This document shows, piece by piece, positions 16,802-26,401 of a stretch of DNA of 64,000 nt. Position numbers and translations under genes: made by a program. Position 1 is the first letter of the stretch. The number at the start of each line of letters is the position of its first letter. This DNA is from Pedobacter psychrodurus. GTDB lineage: Bacteria > Bacteroidota > Bacteroidia > Sphingobacteriales > Sphingobacteriaceae. The notes under the pieces are model-generated. The model did no database searches and was not told the origin of the DNA. It saw nothing but the letters and a program-made list of their open reading frames with translations. The DNA is taken from the NCBI RefSeq assembly GCF_004331735.1, contig NZ_SJSO01000005.1, forward strand, positions 124,001 through 188,000. The letters run 5' to 3'.

Positions 16802-18682
16802 ATGGAATTTCCTCTCAGTATTCTAGATAAAGACAAATATTTCGAACAGATTGCTAAACTTATTGAAGATGAAGAATGTATAATTTTTATCGACACCAAC
16901 ATTCTAGCACAATTCTTCAGATTATATGAATCTGCTCGTAACGAGTTTTTTGAATGGATAGACCCACTAATAAAAAAAGAACGCGTTAAAACTCCAGCAT
17001 GGGCTCTTAACGAATATTCAAAAAAATATGTTAAGGGTCAAACAAAAGAATATCTGAGTGCAGGAACAAAATTAAATTCTATTAGTAAAGATTTCAAAGA
17101 AGCAATGCGTTATCTGAAAATGCATGTCTCTGAAAATAATGTTAAGGGCATTGGATATAATAACATTGATGACTATCATAAAGATCTTGACAGTATATAT
17201 AAGAAACTTGCAAACTTTAGTAATGCTTCAAATAGCAATAAAGAAGCTTATATAAATGATATACACAATGAAATTAGTTCACGATTCTCAAGCACTGTGC
17301 TACAGAGTAATATATACGACCTTGTAAATCTTACTTCTATTAATGGACCTAATAGATTTGCCGCCCAACTGCCGCCAGGTTTTAAAGATAATTATAAAGA
17401 TTTTAATGCTACCGGAGACCTTATTATTTGGCAGGAGGTATTAGACTATATTAGAATAAATAATATTAGGAAGGTTATTTTTTTGAGTAACGATAATAAA
17501 GTTGATTGGATGTACATGCCAAGTCAGATTATTCATTCAGGATTACCTAAACCCATATCAAATCAAACCCTTTCTATTGCCGACACTAGGCTGGTCTATG
17601 AATTCAAATTATATAGTGGTTCAAATGATTTTTATATCATTAATACTGAAACATTGACTCAGGTCTTGCTTAGTAAGGGATCAAAAAATATTTTTGAGCT
17701 AGCAAAAGCACTCCAAATTGTTCATTCCGAAGACAAAGCAGATGAATATGATATTGATGTCGTTGAGAAAAGAGGAGAGGATGGCAAAAATGAAATACTG
17801 AATAAGCTTGAAATTAAAAATAATAGCGATGTCGAGAGCCAACAAATTCAAATCGAAGATTTTAGTGAAGAAGCTTATTCAGATTCCGAATATTTCGAAT
17901 ACAACAGCACAGAAATAGGAAAAATAATTGAAGAATTACGGACTTATGACTGGTACACGCAAAATCCTGCCATCCAATCAATATATAATCTACCGCGTAA
18001 TATATTTAATGATGAGTTTAATCGTGATGATTGGTTTGTATTAGGTAGAAATATCTACCAATCAGCTTGTGGCGGTTCTTGGGAAGCTATGGATTTCATT
18101 TTAAATTTAAAAGAAGCAATTTTTTTTCCACCTTTCACCGAACAATGCTTGGCTGCAGGTATGTTTTACGAGATTTTCTTTAATGGAAATGGAAAATTTA
18201 GAGTAGGTGACTATAAAACTGGCTTCATAGAGGCTGTATATGATATGCAGTCAAAACAGGAATTTAAAGAAGTAATTGAGTTTATAAGAGCGAAATTGGC
18301 GGAGTATCAAGAATACCTATTATTGTTGCCTGACATTGATCCTCAGATACTTGAGTTTAGCATTGAACACTATCTTGATGAAAACTTGATTTTAGGAGAC
18401 ATTCAAGTGATAGAGTCTGTGAAAGTAATGGACGAGGAATTATTGATTCAGAATAAAGCTAAAGATGTACATGAACAATATTTTCCTAGTATTGATAGTT
18501 TACGTGATTTAATTGCTAATAAGTTTGCGGTTCCATCTGAACAACTAAAATTAAACTTTAAGCCTGAATTGGGGAAGTTAGAAACTTTTGGATTTCGAGC
18601 TAATACATATTTATGGAAAGGCCCTTTGAAAGAAGTTCAATTGGAGGTTGATGAGATATATGACGATGACCTTCCCTTCTAA
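16802..18682 (+). CDS. PIN-like nuclease domain protein with long C-terminal region
   Basis: A 626-residue protein. Residues about 20-260 match the large PIN-like domain found in Bacteroidota: first acid in FIDTNIL (about 28-30), a conserved Glu in NEYSKKY, then RFAAQLPPGFKD, GDLIIW (about 205) and SNDNKVDW (about 230). Such domains are metal-dependent RNases. The remaining 360 residues are acidic with no recognised fold and end in DDLPF. A boundary motif lies 33 bp upstream (16751-16769) and another follows at 18726. It is a likely single-gene toxin or defence nuclease; no antitoxin is adjacent. Confidence 0.75.
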   Translation: MEFPLSILDKDKYFEQIAKLIEDEECIIFIDTNILAQFFRLYESARNEFFEWIDPLIKKERVKTPAWALNEYSKKYVKGQTKEYLSAGTKLNSISKDFKEAMRYLKMHVSENNVKGIGYNNIDDYHKDLDSIYKKLANFSNASNSNKEAYINDIHNEISSRFSSTVLQSNIYDLVNLTSINGPNRFAAQLPPGFKDNYKDFNATGDLIIWQEVLDYIRINNIRKVIFLSNDNKVDWMYMPSQIIHSGLPKPISNQTLSIADTRLVYEFKLYSGSNDFYIINTETLTQVLLSKGSKNIFELAKALQIVHSEDKADEYDIDVVEKRGEDGKNEILNKLEIKNNSDVESQQIQIEDFSEEAYSDSEYFEYNSTEIGKIIEELRTYDWYTQNPAIQSIYNLPRNIFNDEFNRDDWFVLGRNIYQSACGGSWEAMDFILNLKEAIFFPPFTEQCLAAGMFYEIFFNGNGKFRVGDYKTGFIEAVYDMQSKQEFKEVIEFIRAKLAEYQEYLLLLPDIDPQILEFSIEHYLDENLILGDIQVIESVKVMDEELLIQNKAKDVHEQYFPSIDSLRDLIANKFAVPSEQLKLNFKPELGKLETFGFRANTYLWKGPLKEVQLEVDEIYDDDLPF

Positions 18683-18967
18683 TCCATTATAGATTTCTAG
18701 ATCCATAAGTGAAAATAATTGAACCTGTCTCAAAAAACGAACCTAAAACCTATCTTTTTTTTTCACAGCAGAACATATCAAAAAAAAATTCGACATAAGT
18801 AATATATCGCAGAGAGATATGGTTGGAGAAGATGCTTAATATTAGCAAAAAAATACTTAAGATTAAGTATTGACTATCAAAACTTTATAGAGTAATTTCA
18901 GGCAAACCAAACTTGAGATCTACTAGGGTAACTTCTAAGTAATCTACTTCAACTTAACGCTCGAAAA

Positions 18968-21385
18968 ATGAAAACAAAACTATCATTGACAGCTATCATT
19001 ATGCTGTTTTTTTTATCTGTAGCATCGGCTCAGACTGGGGGAAATCTATATCAGGATGCTATCACCCTTTACAAATGGAAAACCAATCCAAGCAGTACAA
19101 ATACTGATAACATTGGAATTATTCTAAAGAAATTCATCATGAAAAGTGGAGATCCTACTGTTCATAACGGTATAATTGATTCTCTTAACAATATTTTCCT
19201 GATCCGTTCCTATGCGCAACAATTAAAGAATAATAGAGAGAAAGTTTATGATAAGATCATGCGGTATGTCGAAGAGAGAAAGGATGTTAACTCTGTCACT
19301 CTTAATGATGTCCGAGAGAAAAAAAATGCACTTGAAAACCTTAACAATCAGCTTTATCGCTTGAATAAAGAGCTAAACGTCATTTCTGGGTACTCTTTAA
19401 ATGGAACCGACCCGGTTTATATAAAAATCAATGATGAAGCAAAGTTAAAATGTCAGGATAGCGTTTCCTCACCCGATTCTTGTCTAAAAGTACAAGCTTC
19501 TATTTTGGTCAATGCAGAAAAAGATAAGATTTCAAATAAGATAGTTGAGCTAAAAACTAAAATATCTAGAAGTGACAAAGCCTTCAAAAATGCCATTCAA
19601 TTAATCGGAATTGATGCTTCTGCCATACAGGAAATTGGGTTAGCAAAAGTTACTGTAGACCCTGCTGTTGTGAACGAAGTATTAAATGACTATAGAACGA
19701 AAAGCGAACAACAACTACAGGAAGAAATTAAGGAGTATAATATTAACATTACAAACAATTCGGCGCAACTCACTAATAAAGGGATGCCAAGTCAATCAGA
19801 GCTGATTGATGCTTTCTCAATATACTTAGCGAAGCGAGTAAAGCAGGAGGCCATGGTCTTTTTTATGGAGAGTATGCGAAACAAGTTTGATACGGATAGA
19901 GCGGATGCAGGCATGGTAAGGGCGCTAAAGACTTTATTACCTGAGACTTCCTCTAAACTCTTGGATTGGGATAGAGCAAGTCCACCTAATTTCGATAATT
20001 CCTGGAAATATTCATTTTCGAAAGACCTAATCTCTCTTCCTGGTAATGGCATTGATTATCTGGAAACAACCCCGCAAGTTGTGAATAGTAAAATGAAGCC
20101 GTTACTACCTTATCTCAGCGACGCCTGCTTGATTTCAGATAGAATTATCAAGCACTACAATTTCGTACAGATGGCAGAATATTTTGGTGGTGATGGTCAG
20201 ACTCCCAGGCTTCGGAGTTCAGAAGTACAAACGTTTATGACGCTCATTCATATTATTAATCAGGAGATGTATAAATCCAAAGATTCATCAAATGATAAAG
20301 CACAGATTAATTTTTGGTTAAGTTCTACTGAGTTTATGACCAACATGCGAAATAACGACGATCTCATGCGAATTTTCATGGCTTTGTTGGTGAACAAATA
20401 TCCGAAATTATCATCATGTTTCAACCAAATGAACCTGTATGCGCTTTCAGCTACTAATGTCTCCGAGCTTAAAGGCTGGCTTGGTAATGTACTGATGACC
20501 TTACAGCATTTTCAAGAACGCCAAGCATTGGTGAAAAAGGATGATAAAGTGATGTACAATATTAATAGTTATTGGACTGCATTATCTGAGGTAATGGAAG
20601 TAACGCTGAGTATGAATGAAAATAAAAGAATCATCAAGACGACGGATTTTTTAGAAAATGGCATAAAAAAAGTGGGCCAGGTTTTTGAAGTTTATCAACT
20701 CATTCAGGATAAAAACTTTGGAGCAGCCTCAGCTAGTTGCATGGCACTATTGAGTACTTATTTAGAACCAGGTAGCGAGGCTATGAAGGAAGCTACCCAT
20801 ATGATCTCATTCATTTCGGGCATCCTCCAATCGAAAGATGCCACACAGATGGCGAAGGTCATTGAAAGTTTTGCATTGCCACCAGCATCTTACCGTTTGA
20901 AACAAACATCATTTTTCACAGTATCTTTAGGGGCTTATTTTGGACCTTATGCAGGAGCGGAATTCATAAAGGGCAAACACGAGGGTGCGGTTGTTGGTTT
21001 TAGTGCCCCGATAACTTTAGATTTCAACTGGAGAAGTGGAAAAAACAGGAGATCTTATGTAACCGCAAGTCTTCTAATGTTCGATCTTGGAGCTGTCGTA
21101 TCTTACCGAATTAAGCGTGAAGAAGGCGGACTTCCCAAAGAGGCACGCTGGGACCAACTTTTTTCTCCAGGGGCAAATATTAGATTTGGATTAGGGAATA
21201 GCCCATTGACACTCAGTTTCGGAGGGCAATTGACACCAAGATTAAGAAGCTTTGATGGCGGTTCAGGAAACGATGCTATCCGGATTTCGGGGGGACTATT
21301 AGTGGACATGCCTTTGCTACTGATTAAGAAGAAGGAAAGTGCAAGAAGAAAAGTGCAAAAAAAGTCAAGTGTGATTATCGGATAA
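18968..21385 (+). CDS. Large secreted or outer-membrane hypothetical protein
   Basis: 805 residues with a clear signal peptide (MKTKLSLTAIIMLFFLSVASA, cleaved near AQT). Residues about 90-260 are coiled-coil rich (KKNALENLNNQLYRLNKELN). The last 150 residues have alternating hydrophobic strands and aromatic ends (SLGAYFGPYAGAEF, RSYVTASLLMFDLGAVVSYRI), as in small outer-membrane beta-barrels. I do not recognise a family. The next motif copy is at 21831, so it forms its own unit. It is odd as an envelope protein among intracellular nucleases and ATPases. Confidence 0.7.
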   Translation: MKTKLSLTAIIMLFFLSVASAQTGGNLYQDAITLYKWKTNPSSTNTDNIGIILKKFIMKSGDPTVHNGIIDSLNNIFLIRSYAQQLKNNREKVYDKIMRYVEERKDVNSVTLNDVREKKNALENLNNQLYRLNKELNVISGYSLNGTDPVYIKINDEAKLKCQDSVSSPDSCLKVQASILVNAEKDKISNKIVELKTKISRSDKAFKNAIQLIGIDASAIQEIGLAKVTVDPAVVNEVLNDYRTKSEQQLQEEIKEYNINITNNSAQLTNKGMPSQSELIDAFSIYLAKRVKQEAMVFFMESMRNKFDTDRADAGMVRALKTLLPETSSKLLDWDRASPPNFDNSWKYSFSKDLISLPGNGIDYLETTPQVVNSKMKPLLPYLSDACLISDRIIKHYNFVQMAEYFGGDGQTPRLRSSEVQTFMTLIHIINQEMYKSKDSSNDKAQINFWLSSTEFMTNMRNNDDLMRIFMALLVNKYPKLSSCFNQMNLYALSATNVSELKGWLGNVLMTLQHFQERQALVKKDDKVMYNINSYWTALSEVMEVTLSMNENKRIIKTTDFLENGIKKVGQVFEVYQLIQDKNFGAASASCMALLSTYLEPGSEAMKEATHMISFISGILQSKDATQMAKVIESFALPPASYRLKQTSFFTVSLGAYFGPYAGAEFIKGKHEGAVVGFSAPITLDFNWRSGKNRRSYVTASLLMFDLGAVVSYRIKREEGGLPKEARWDQLFSPGANIRFGLGNSPLTLSFGGQLTPRLRSFDGGSGNDAIRISGGLLVDMPLLLIKKKESARRKVQKKSSVIIG

Positions 21386-22218
21386 CTTTAGTTTATACGT
21401 TATGGATTTTTGCGCGCATATTTTATTGATGAGAGCGGAAAACAATGCACGAGCTGGTTTATGGGTAAAGGTGATATGATGATCTCTGTTTATAGTTTTT
21501 TCACTCAGCAACCGGTCCATGATTAGCTTGAAGCATTCCAAGGTTGTAAGTTACAGTCGCTTAACTGAAATGAATTGAACAGCTATTATGCAGATTTCAA
21601 ATAAGGGAATTTACCTGGTAGAATAGTAACTCAGAATTATTACATTTTGAGTGAAGAAAGAGCAATTTTTCACCGTATCCCAAACCCCTGAGCTTCCTTA
21701 CAATCTACTCTTGAAAACCCATCCAGATATTGAACAGTGTACCTTATAGCACAGACCAGTAATATTTCACAGTATCCAGCAAGTTGGATTTGACTATTTT
21801 CTTTAAGTTTATAAATAAACACGTTTGATTTTTCTCAAAAAACAAAAGTATTCATCGCCTACTGTATATCTTTCTTTCAGCTGTAAGTTTATCTGCACCC
21901 AATTACGGCAAAGAAAAGCGTCTCAAAAAAGGAAAGTCTTCATCCCCTACTGTATATCTTTTTTTCAGCTGTAAGTTTACTTGCATCAATTACGGGAAAG
22001 AGAATAAATGTCTCACAAAACGAAGGAAACAGCATAATGATATGAATTATCTTGATATAATAAAGAGGGTATTACATTATATAACTCCTGTAACCTTAGT
22101 AATAAGGCATATCTTATCAACCGACATACAAATGAGACAAAATCAAAATTTTTGCCTCCGGTTAAGACTTTGATTTATTGATCAAAAATTGGTATGTTAG
22201 TCCCAATAACCTCTCACT
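21386..22218. other. Long spacer with gene-less cassette units
   Basis: No gene is seen in 833 bp. The first 440 bp have short open frames only and may hold decayed sequence. From 21831 come three boundary-motif copies separated by two similar gene-less units of about 88-90 bp, reported separately. The last 190 bp lead into the AAA-TOPRIM gene at 22219. Confidence 0.6.
21833..22010 (+). repeat. Tandem pair of gene-less cassette units
   Basis: Unit 1 (21833-21920) and unit 2 (21921-22010) both begin with the boundary motif core TCTCAAAAAA. They share ATTCATCSCCTACTGTATA-like and TTTCAGCTGTAAGTTTA segments and end with CAATTACGGSAAAGARAA before the next motif. Identity is roughly 80 percent by eye. 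A related ending precedes the motif at 24081. Confidence 0.8.
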
Positions 22219-24054
22219 ATGACAATTGACCTAACCACCGCACGTAATAGAATAATGCAATATTACGATCTATTATACCACGCCAACCCACAACATGCAG
22301 ATTTAGAAGATATACAGAACTGGAATAATCAATGCGTTGATTATTTTATTGTTCTCAACAAGCAGGGCAATAACTACAACTACATGAAGACTATTCAGGC
22401 TAGTTTTCATGAATTTATTGAATTAGTACCACAAGTGACAGAAAGTCAATTGGGCAGTCAGACATTTATAGATAGCCTTTTAAACGCAAGCCTCAGCGAA
22501 ACCAAAAGTGCATTTGAAAAACTTGAATTCAACCTGAATTTTTTTAGACAACTAAATTATTTCAGCGATAACATCGTGGCAATCGGTGCCAATGGCAGCG
22601 GTAAAACTTCGCTTGCAAACAGCCTGAGAGAAAATCTAAACCACAATGGCCTAGTTATTTCAGCACAAAGAGTTTTGTTTATTCCCGAGCTTGACAGTTT
22701 GCCATCCCATAAGATTGCCGAAGAGAAGTGGCTTGCTATGAACAAAAAATCCAGGACCTTCAAGGATTTTGAAGATTTTCTTGAAATCAAAGAAGAGTTT
22801 GGATACGTCTTAGGGAACTTGATTGCAAAACATTATAAAAATGCGCTGAATTATTATCAAAATTCGATTGGCGGTCAAAGCGTTACAAATTCATTTCAAT
22901 CTGAGCTAGAAACAGCACTTAGAATTTGGAACACGATATTTGATTACCGTTCATTGGAACTGAGTGAGGATCTTAATCTGAGGGTACATGTGAAAAATGA
23001 TCAGACTTACGAACCAATCAAAATGAGTGAGGGTGAAAAATCTTCTCTATATCTAATTTGTCAGGTCATTCAGGCCCCAAAGGACGGCTTTGTGATTATT
23101 GATGAACCTGAAATGTATCTTCACAAAACTATTATAACAAAACTTTGGGACCAACTGGAAGCGTGCAGAAAGGACTGCATTTTTATTTATTTGACCCATG
23201 ACCTTGACTTTGCAACGAGCCGGACAGATGCAAAAAAAGTGTGGCTTAAATCTTTTATTTATCCATTGAAATGGGATATACAAGAAATACCTAATAACGA
23301 AATTCCGGAAAGCCTTTTTTTTGAGCTTTTAGGGAGCAGAAAGAACATTCTTTTTTGTGAAAGCGAGAAAGGTCAGATAGATGAAAAAGTATTCAAAATT
23401 TTGTTTCCGCAGTACACAATTGTACCAGTAGAGAGCTGTCGTAATGTGATAAATTTCACCAAAGCATATAATAAAATACCCATTGTCAATACTCGTGCAT
23501 TCGGCATTATCGATTCCGATTATCACGATCCCGATGTACTTAATAGATACGCCAAATGCGATGTGTATAATTTTCAAATGGCAGAAATTGAAAATATATT
23601 TCTGCAAGAGGATTTTCTCAAAGATATTTCTGAAAAACTTTACGTTGATGACGTAGCATTGGAACGATTAAAAGAGAGTGTGTTGAATGAACTTGAAAAA
23701 GATAAAGTCATGCAAGCATCAAAATATATTTCAAGTAGGATAAATGATTATTTTAAAGATTCACATATCCACGAAGGGCAGAATATGCAAGAGGTTCATG
23801 CGAATTATGAGGAGTTCAAGGACAAAATTGAGATAGAAGCGTGGTTTAGCGAAAGACTATCTTTGATTGAGCAAATTATAAATAGCAAAGATTATTCCAG
23901 GGCCATCAGTATTTATAACAACAAGGGGTTAAAAAAATTGACCAGTCGCCATATGAAAATTCAGAGTCTCACCGATTATAGTTTAAAACATTTGGCTTCA
24001 AACCAAAAAGCAAAGGATATCATAAAGAAAGTATTTCCTCAACAGTTACTTTGA
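22219..24054 (+). CDS. AAA ATPase with C-terminal TOPRIM-like (DUF4435/OLD-like) domain
   Basis: A 611-residue single protein. Walker A is GANGSGKTS (about residues 120-128), the ABC-type signature region reads MSEGEKSSLYL (about 272), Walker B is FVIIDEPEMYLH (about 290) and a switch His lies in YLTHDLDF. The second half begins ILFCESEKGQIDEK (about 378) and continues to FGIIDSDYHDPD (about 428), the acidic pattern of the TOPRIM-like domain in OLD/DUF4435 proteins. Such proteins act as DNA-handling nucleases in phage defence. Its lone-gene format between boundary motifs fits a one-gene defence system. Confidence 0.8.
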   Translation: MTIDLTTARNRIMQYYDLLYHANPQHADLEDIQNWNNQCVDYFIVLNKQGNNYNYMKTIQASFHEFIELVPQVTESQLGSQTFIDSLLNASLSETKSAFEKLEFNLNFFRQLNYFSDNIVAIGANGSGKTSLANSLRENLNHNGLVISAQRVLFIPELDSLPSHKIAEEKWLAMNKKSRTFKDFEDFLEIKEEFGYVLGNLIAKHYKNALNYYQNSIGGQSVTNSFQSELETALRIWNTIFDYRSLELSEDLNLRVHVKNDQTYEPIKMSEGEKSSLYLICQVIQAPKDGFVIIDEPEMYLHKTIITKLWDQLEACRKDCIFIYLTHDLDFATSRTDAKKVWLKSFIYPLKWDIQEIPNNEIPESLFFELLGSRKNILFCESEKGQIDEKVFKILFPQYTIVPVESCRNVINFTKAYNKIPIVNTRAFGIIDSDYHDPDVLNRYAKCDVYNFQMAEIENIFLQEDFLKDISEKLYVDDVALERLKESVLNELEKDKVMQASKYISSRINDYFKDSHIHEGQNMQEVHANYEEFKDKIEIEAWFSERLSLIEQIINSKDYSRAISIYNNKGLKKLTSRHMKIQSLTDYSLKHLASNQKAKDIIKKVFPQQLL

Positions 24055-24133
24055 GTCAGTTGCGGGCAAAGAGAAAAAACTGTCTCAAAAACGAACCAGT
24101 AAATTTAATTACCATGGAAAATTCAAAGCAAAT

Positions 24134-25642
24134 ATGTTTAACAAAAAAATAACGACAGCTAATTTATACATTGGCACTCCAGAAGCGGAAAGTGAAAACA
24201 ATAATAGATCTAGGGTAAAACTAGAAGATGTTTTCGTTGATTATCTGAAGGTTTTACCAGAAATTGAAACAGAAAAATTTATAATTACTGGGAGAAAGGG
24301 TAGCGGTAAATCTGCCATTGGTCAAATGCTACATCGAGCTGCCAAAAATAGTTCGAATAAATTTTGCGAATATATTCAAAAAAGTGATATCGATTTAGAA
24401 GAGGTGGTGCAATTTTCCAAAGAGGTTGGTGATGGCATCCAGAAGGAACTCCTATTTAAATGGATCATATTGACAAGGCTACTGAAATTGATAACAGAAA
24501 ATGAAGCAGTTCAACATTTAGAGGAAATAAAAGTGATTAAACATTTCCTAGCAAAAAATACTGGTTTTGTTAGGATAGATAGGTACGAGATAAAGGAAAT
24601 ACTTCAAAAGACGGGCTTTGAAGTATACATTGAGAAAATAATGCGTTTATTCACCTTTAAAAACACTAAAGAAATATCGTTAAAAGGATCAAAGGCCCCA
24701 TTTTACAAGCTTATCCCACACTTAGAGGAAGTTATTACTAGTATATTAGCAAGTTACCCTGAAAGTTATAATGGTAATAGCTACCAGATTATTTTTGACG
24801 ATTTAGATATTGAATTTAAGGCGGAAAATAAGGAAAGTGTGGAATCTATATTAAATTTAATCAGAATCGCAAAGACATATAATAATAACCTATTTTCTGA
24901 TAATGGTATAGACGCAAAGGTCATAATTCTGTTAAGGGATGACATTTCTGACGTTTTAATAAAAAAGAGTGCGGATATGGCTAAAGTTTTTTCAAGTTAT
25001 GGTATTTCTTTAGTTTGGTTCGACCATAAACTTTTTAAAAGGGATGAAAATTTAACAATGCTTAAACAATTTATTGATAATAGAATTAAACACTCACTTG
25101 AAAAGGAAAATATTGCCTTCACCGGGAACCCTTGGGATTTCTTATTCGATAAAACTATAGCATATAACGATAGTAGTTTCAAGTATGTCGTAGATCACAC
25201 GTTTCATACACCAAGAGACTTAATTTTATTTTTTCAAGATTTAAGTAAGTTCAATTTTACGCTACCATTAGGGATATCTCAAATTAACGATCTTATAGGT
25301 AATTTCTCTACTAAATCAAAAAGTGAAACAGAAAATGCACTTTCTATCCACTTTAGCATATCAGAAATCGAGAAGATTTTTATGGTTTTAAGACAATTGG
25401 CAAAAAAATCAGATTTTTCGTATTCGACTTTCAAAACACTATGTGAAAATGATAAAATGGAAATTTCTCCCTTAAAATGTTGTGAACTGCTATTTGAATA
25501 TTCTCTTATCGGAAACAAAAATACTCGCACAGGTATGGTTTATTTTAAACATCGTGAAAGTGAAGAAGCCCATTATCATATTGATTACGATAAGGCATTT
25601 GTTCTACATCGGACCTTACTAATCTATTTTACTCATTTTTAA
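24134..25642 (+). CDS. P-loop ATPase, Sll1717-like
   Basis: A 502-residue cytoplasmic protein with Walker A GRKGSGKSAIG (about residues 53-63) and Walker B in YQIIFDDLDIEF (about 216-227). The arrangement, a short N-terminal strand region followed by this P-loop and a long helical C-terminal half with FHTPRDLILF, resembles the Sll1717-family P-loop ATPases seen in bacterial defence regions. No nuclease motif is evident; the C-terminal 150 residues could be a helical or winged-helix domain. A boundary motif lies 37 bp upstream (24081-24097). Confidence 0.7.
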   Translation: MFNKKITTANLYIGTPEAESENNNRSRVKLEDVFVDYLKVLPEIETEKFIITGRKGSGKSAIGQMLHRAAKNSSNKFCEYIQKSDIDLEEVVQFSKEVGDGIQKELLFKWIILTRLLKLITENEAVQHLEEIKVIKHFLAKNTGFVRIDRYEIKEILQKTGFEVYIEKIMRLFTFKNTKEISLKGSKAPFYKLIPHLEEVITSILASYPESYNGNSYQIIFDDLDIEFKAENKESVESILNLIRIAKTYNNNLFSDNGIDAKVIILLRDDISDVLIKKSADMAKVFSSYGISLVWFDHKLFKRDENLTMLKQFIDNRIKHSLEKENIAFTGNPWDFLFDKTIAYNDSSFKYVVDHTFHTPRDLILFFQDLSKFNFTLPLGISQINDLIGNFSTKSKSETENALSIHFSISEIEKIFMVLRQLAKKSDFSYSTFKTLCENDKMEISPLKCCELLFEYSLIGNKNTRTGMVYFKHRESEEAHYHIDYDKAFVLHRTLLIYFTHF

Positions 25643-25894
25643 TTAAAGTACTCTCTTCGAGTTTTTTAACAAACGAAGATATGTCTTCCTATAATCAATT
25701 TTCTTTTTAGCTGTGAATTTGAGGTGACGTAGTCTAGTTTTGGCTATTTTGTATATTTGGAAGTTACTTAGCCAAAATTCAATATCTTAATAAACGAACA
25801 TTAACCTAGAGCCGGTTGCCAGCTGCTACTGATCAGATCCGTAAGGAACCAGGTTAAGAAGTAAGTCCGGAGTAAATTTAAAATCTCAATAAAG
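25643..25894. other. Decayed spacer ahead of the recombinase relic
   Basis: There is no intact gene. It contains a weak motif copy near 25784 (ATCTTAATAAACGAACATT) and a better one at 25883. A TTTTTAGCTGTGAATTTG segment echoes the gene-less units at 21833-22010. It probably contains parts of former cassettes. Confidence 0.45.
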
Positions 25895-25999
25895 GATGGT
25901 TCTTCAGTACAGGAGATTGCAGATAGTTTGGGTATTAGTAGGGCAACTTTTTATAGATATTTAAAGGCTTACGATAAATTGTCTGAAAGAAAAAAGTAA
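25895..25999 (+). pseudogene. C-terminal relic of a serine recombinase
   Basis: Translating from 25895 gives DGSSVQEIADSLGISRATFY and onward to a stop at 25999. This matches the C-terminal helix-turn-helix of the recombinase at 11296-11889 (DGTSVQEIANSLKISRATCY...) at about 26 of 34 positions. The catalytic domain is absent. The homology begins directly after a boundary-motif copy (25883-25894), as if a recombination or deletion joined the motif to the middle of an old recombinase gene. Confidence 0.85.
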
Positions 26000-26073
26000 T
26001 AAAGGAATTAAATTTTTAATTTGTACTGAAAATTAATCTCTCAAAAAAAACAAATCTAAATAAACGCACAATT

Positions 26074-26376
26074 ATGGGACGAGTTTATACAATAATGACT
26101 CCAATTGGAAAATTTTCAATTGATGGTTTTACCCAGACAGTGGTAAATACCAGTGGATCTTCTTATGTAAAATACCATTCTGAAAACGGAGGAATTTTTT
26201 ACTGGAGTTTTTTGGACACAAAAGATCCAACGTCATTTGGTTTTACTAAAAATTTTCGTGCTTATCCTGGGGATGAAATAATTGTTATTGGAGATTCTAT
26301 TCATTTTAATACAGATCCTACAACAGGGTTTCCTAATCAATTACATGAATTTATGACTAATATTTTAAAGAAATAG
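26074..26376 (+). CDS. Small hypothetical protein
   Basis: A 100-residue soluble protein rich in beta-strand-forming and aromatic residues (GKFSIDGFTQTVVNTSGSSY, FRAYPGDEIIVIGDSIHF). No family is recognised. It sits alone between boundary motifs at 26036 and 26375, starting about 19 bp after the first. Its size fits an immunity or regulatory protein, but nothing shows this directly. Confidence 0.55.
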   Translation: MGRVYTIMTPIGKFSIDGFTQTVVNTSGSSYVKYHSENGGIFYWSFLDTKDPTSFGFTKNFRAYPGDEIIVIGDSIHFNTDPTTGFPNQLHEFMTNILKK

Positions 26377-26401
26377 TCTCAAAAAACGAATATAATATAT
26401 T

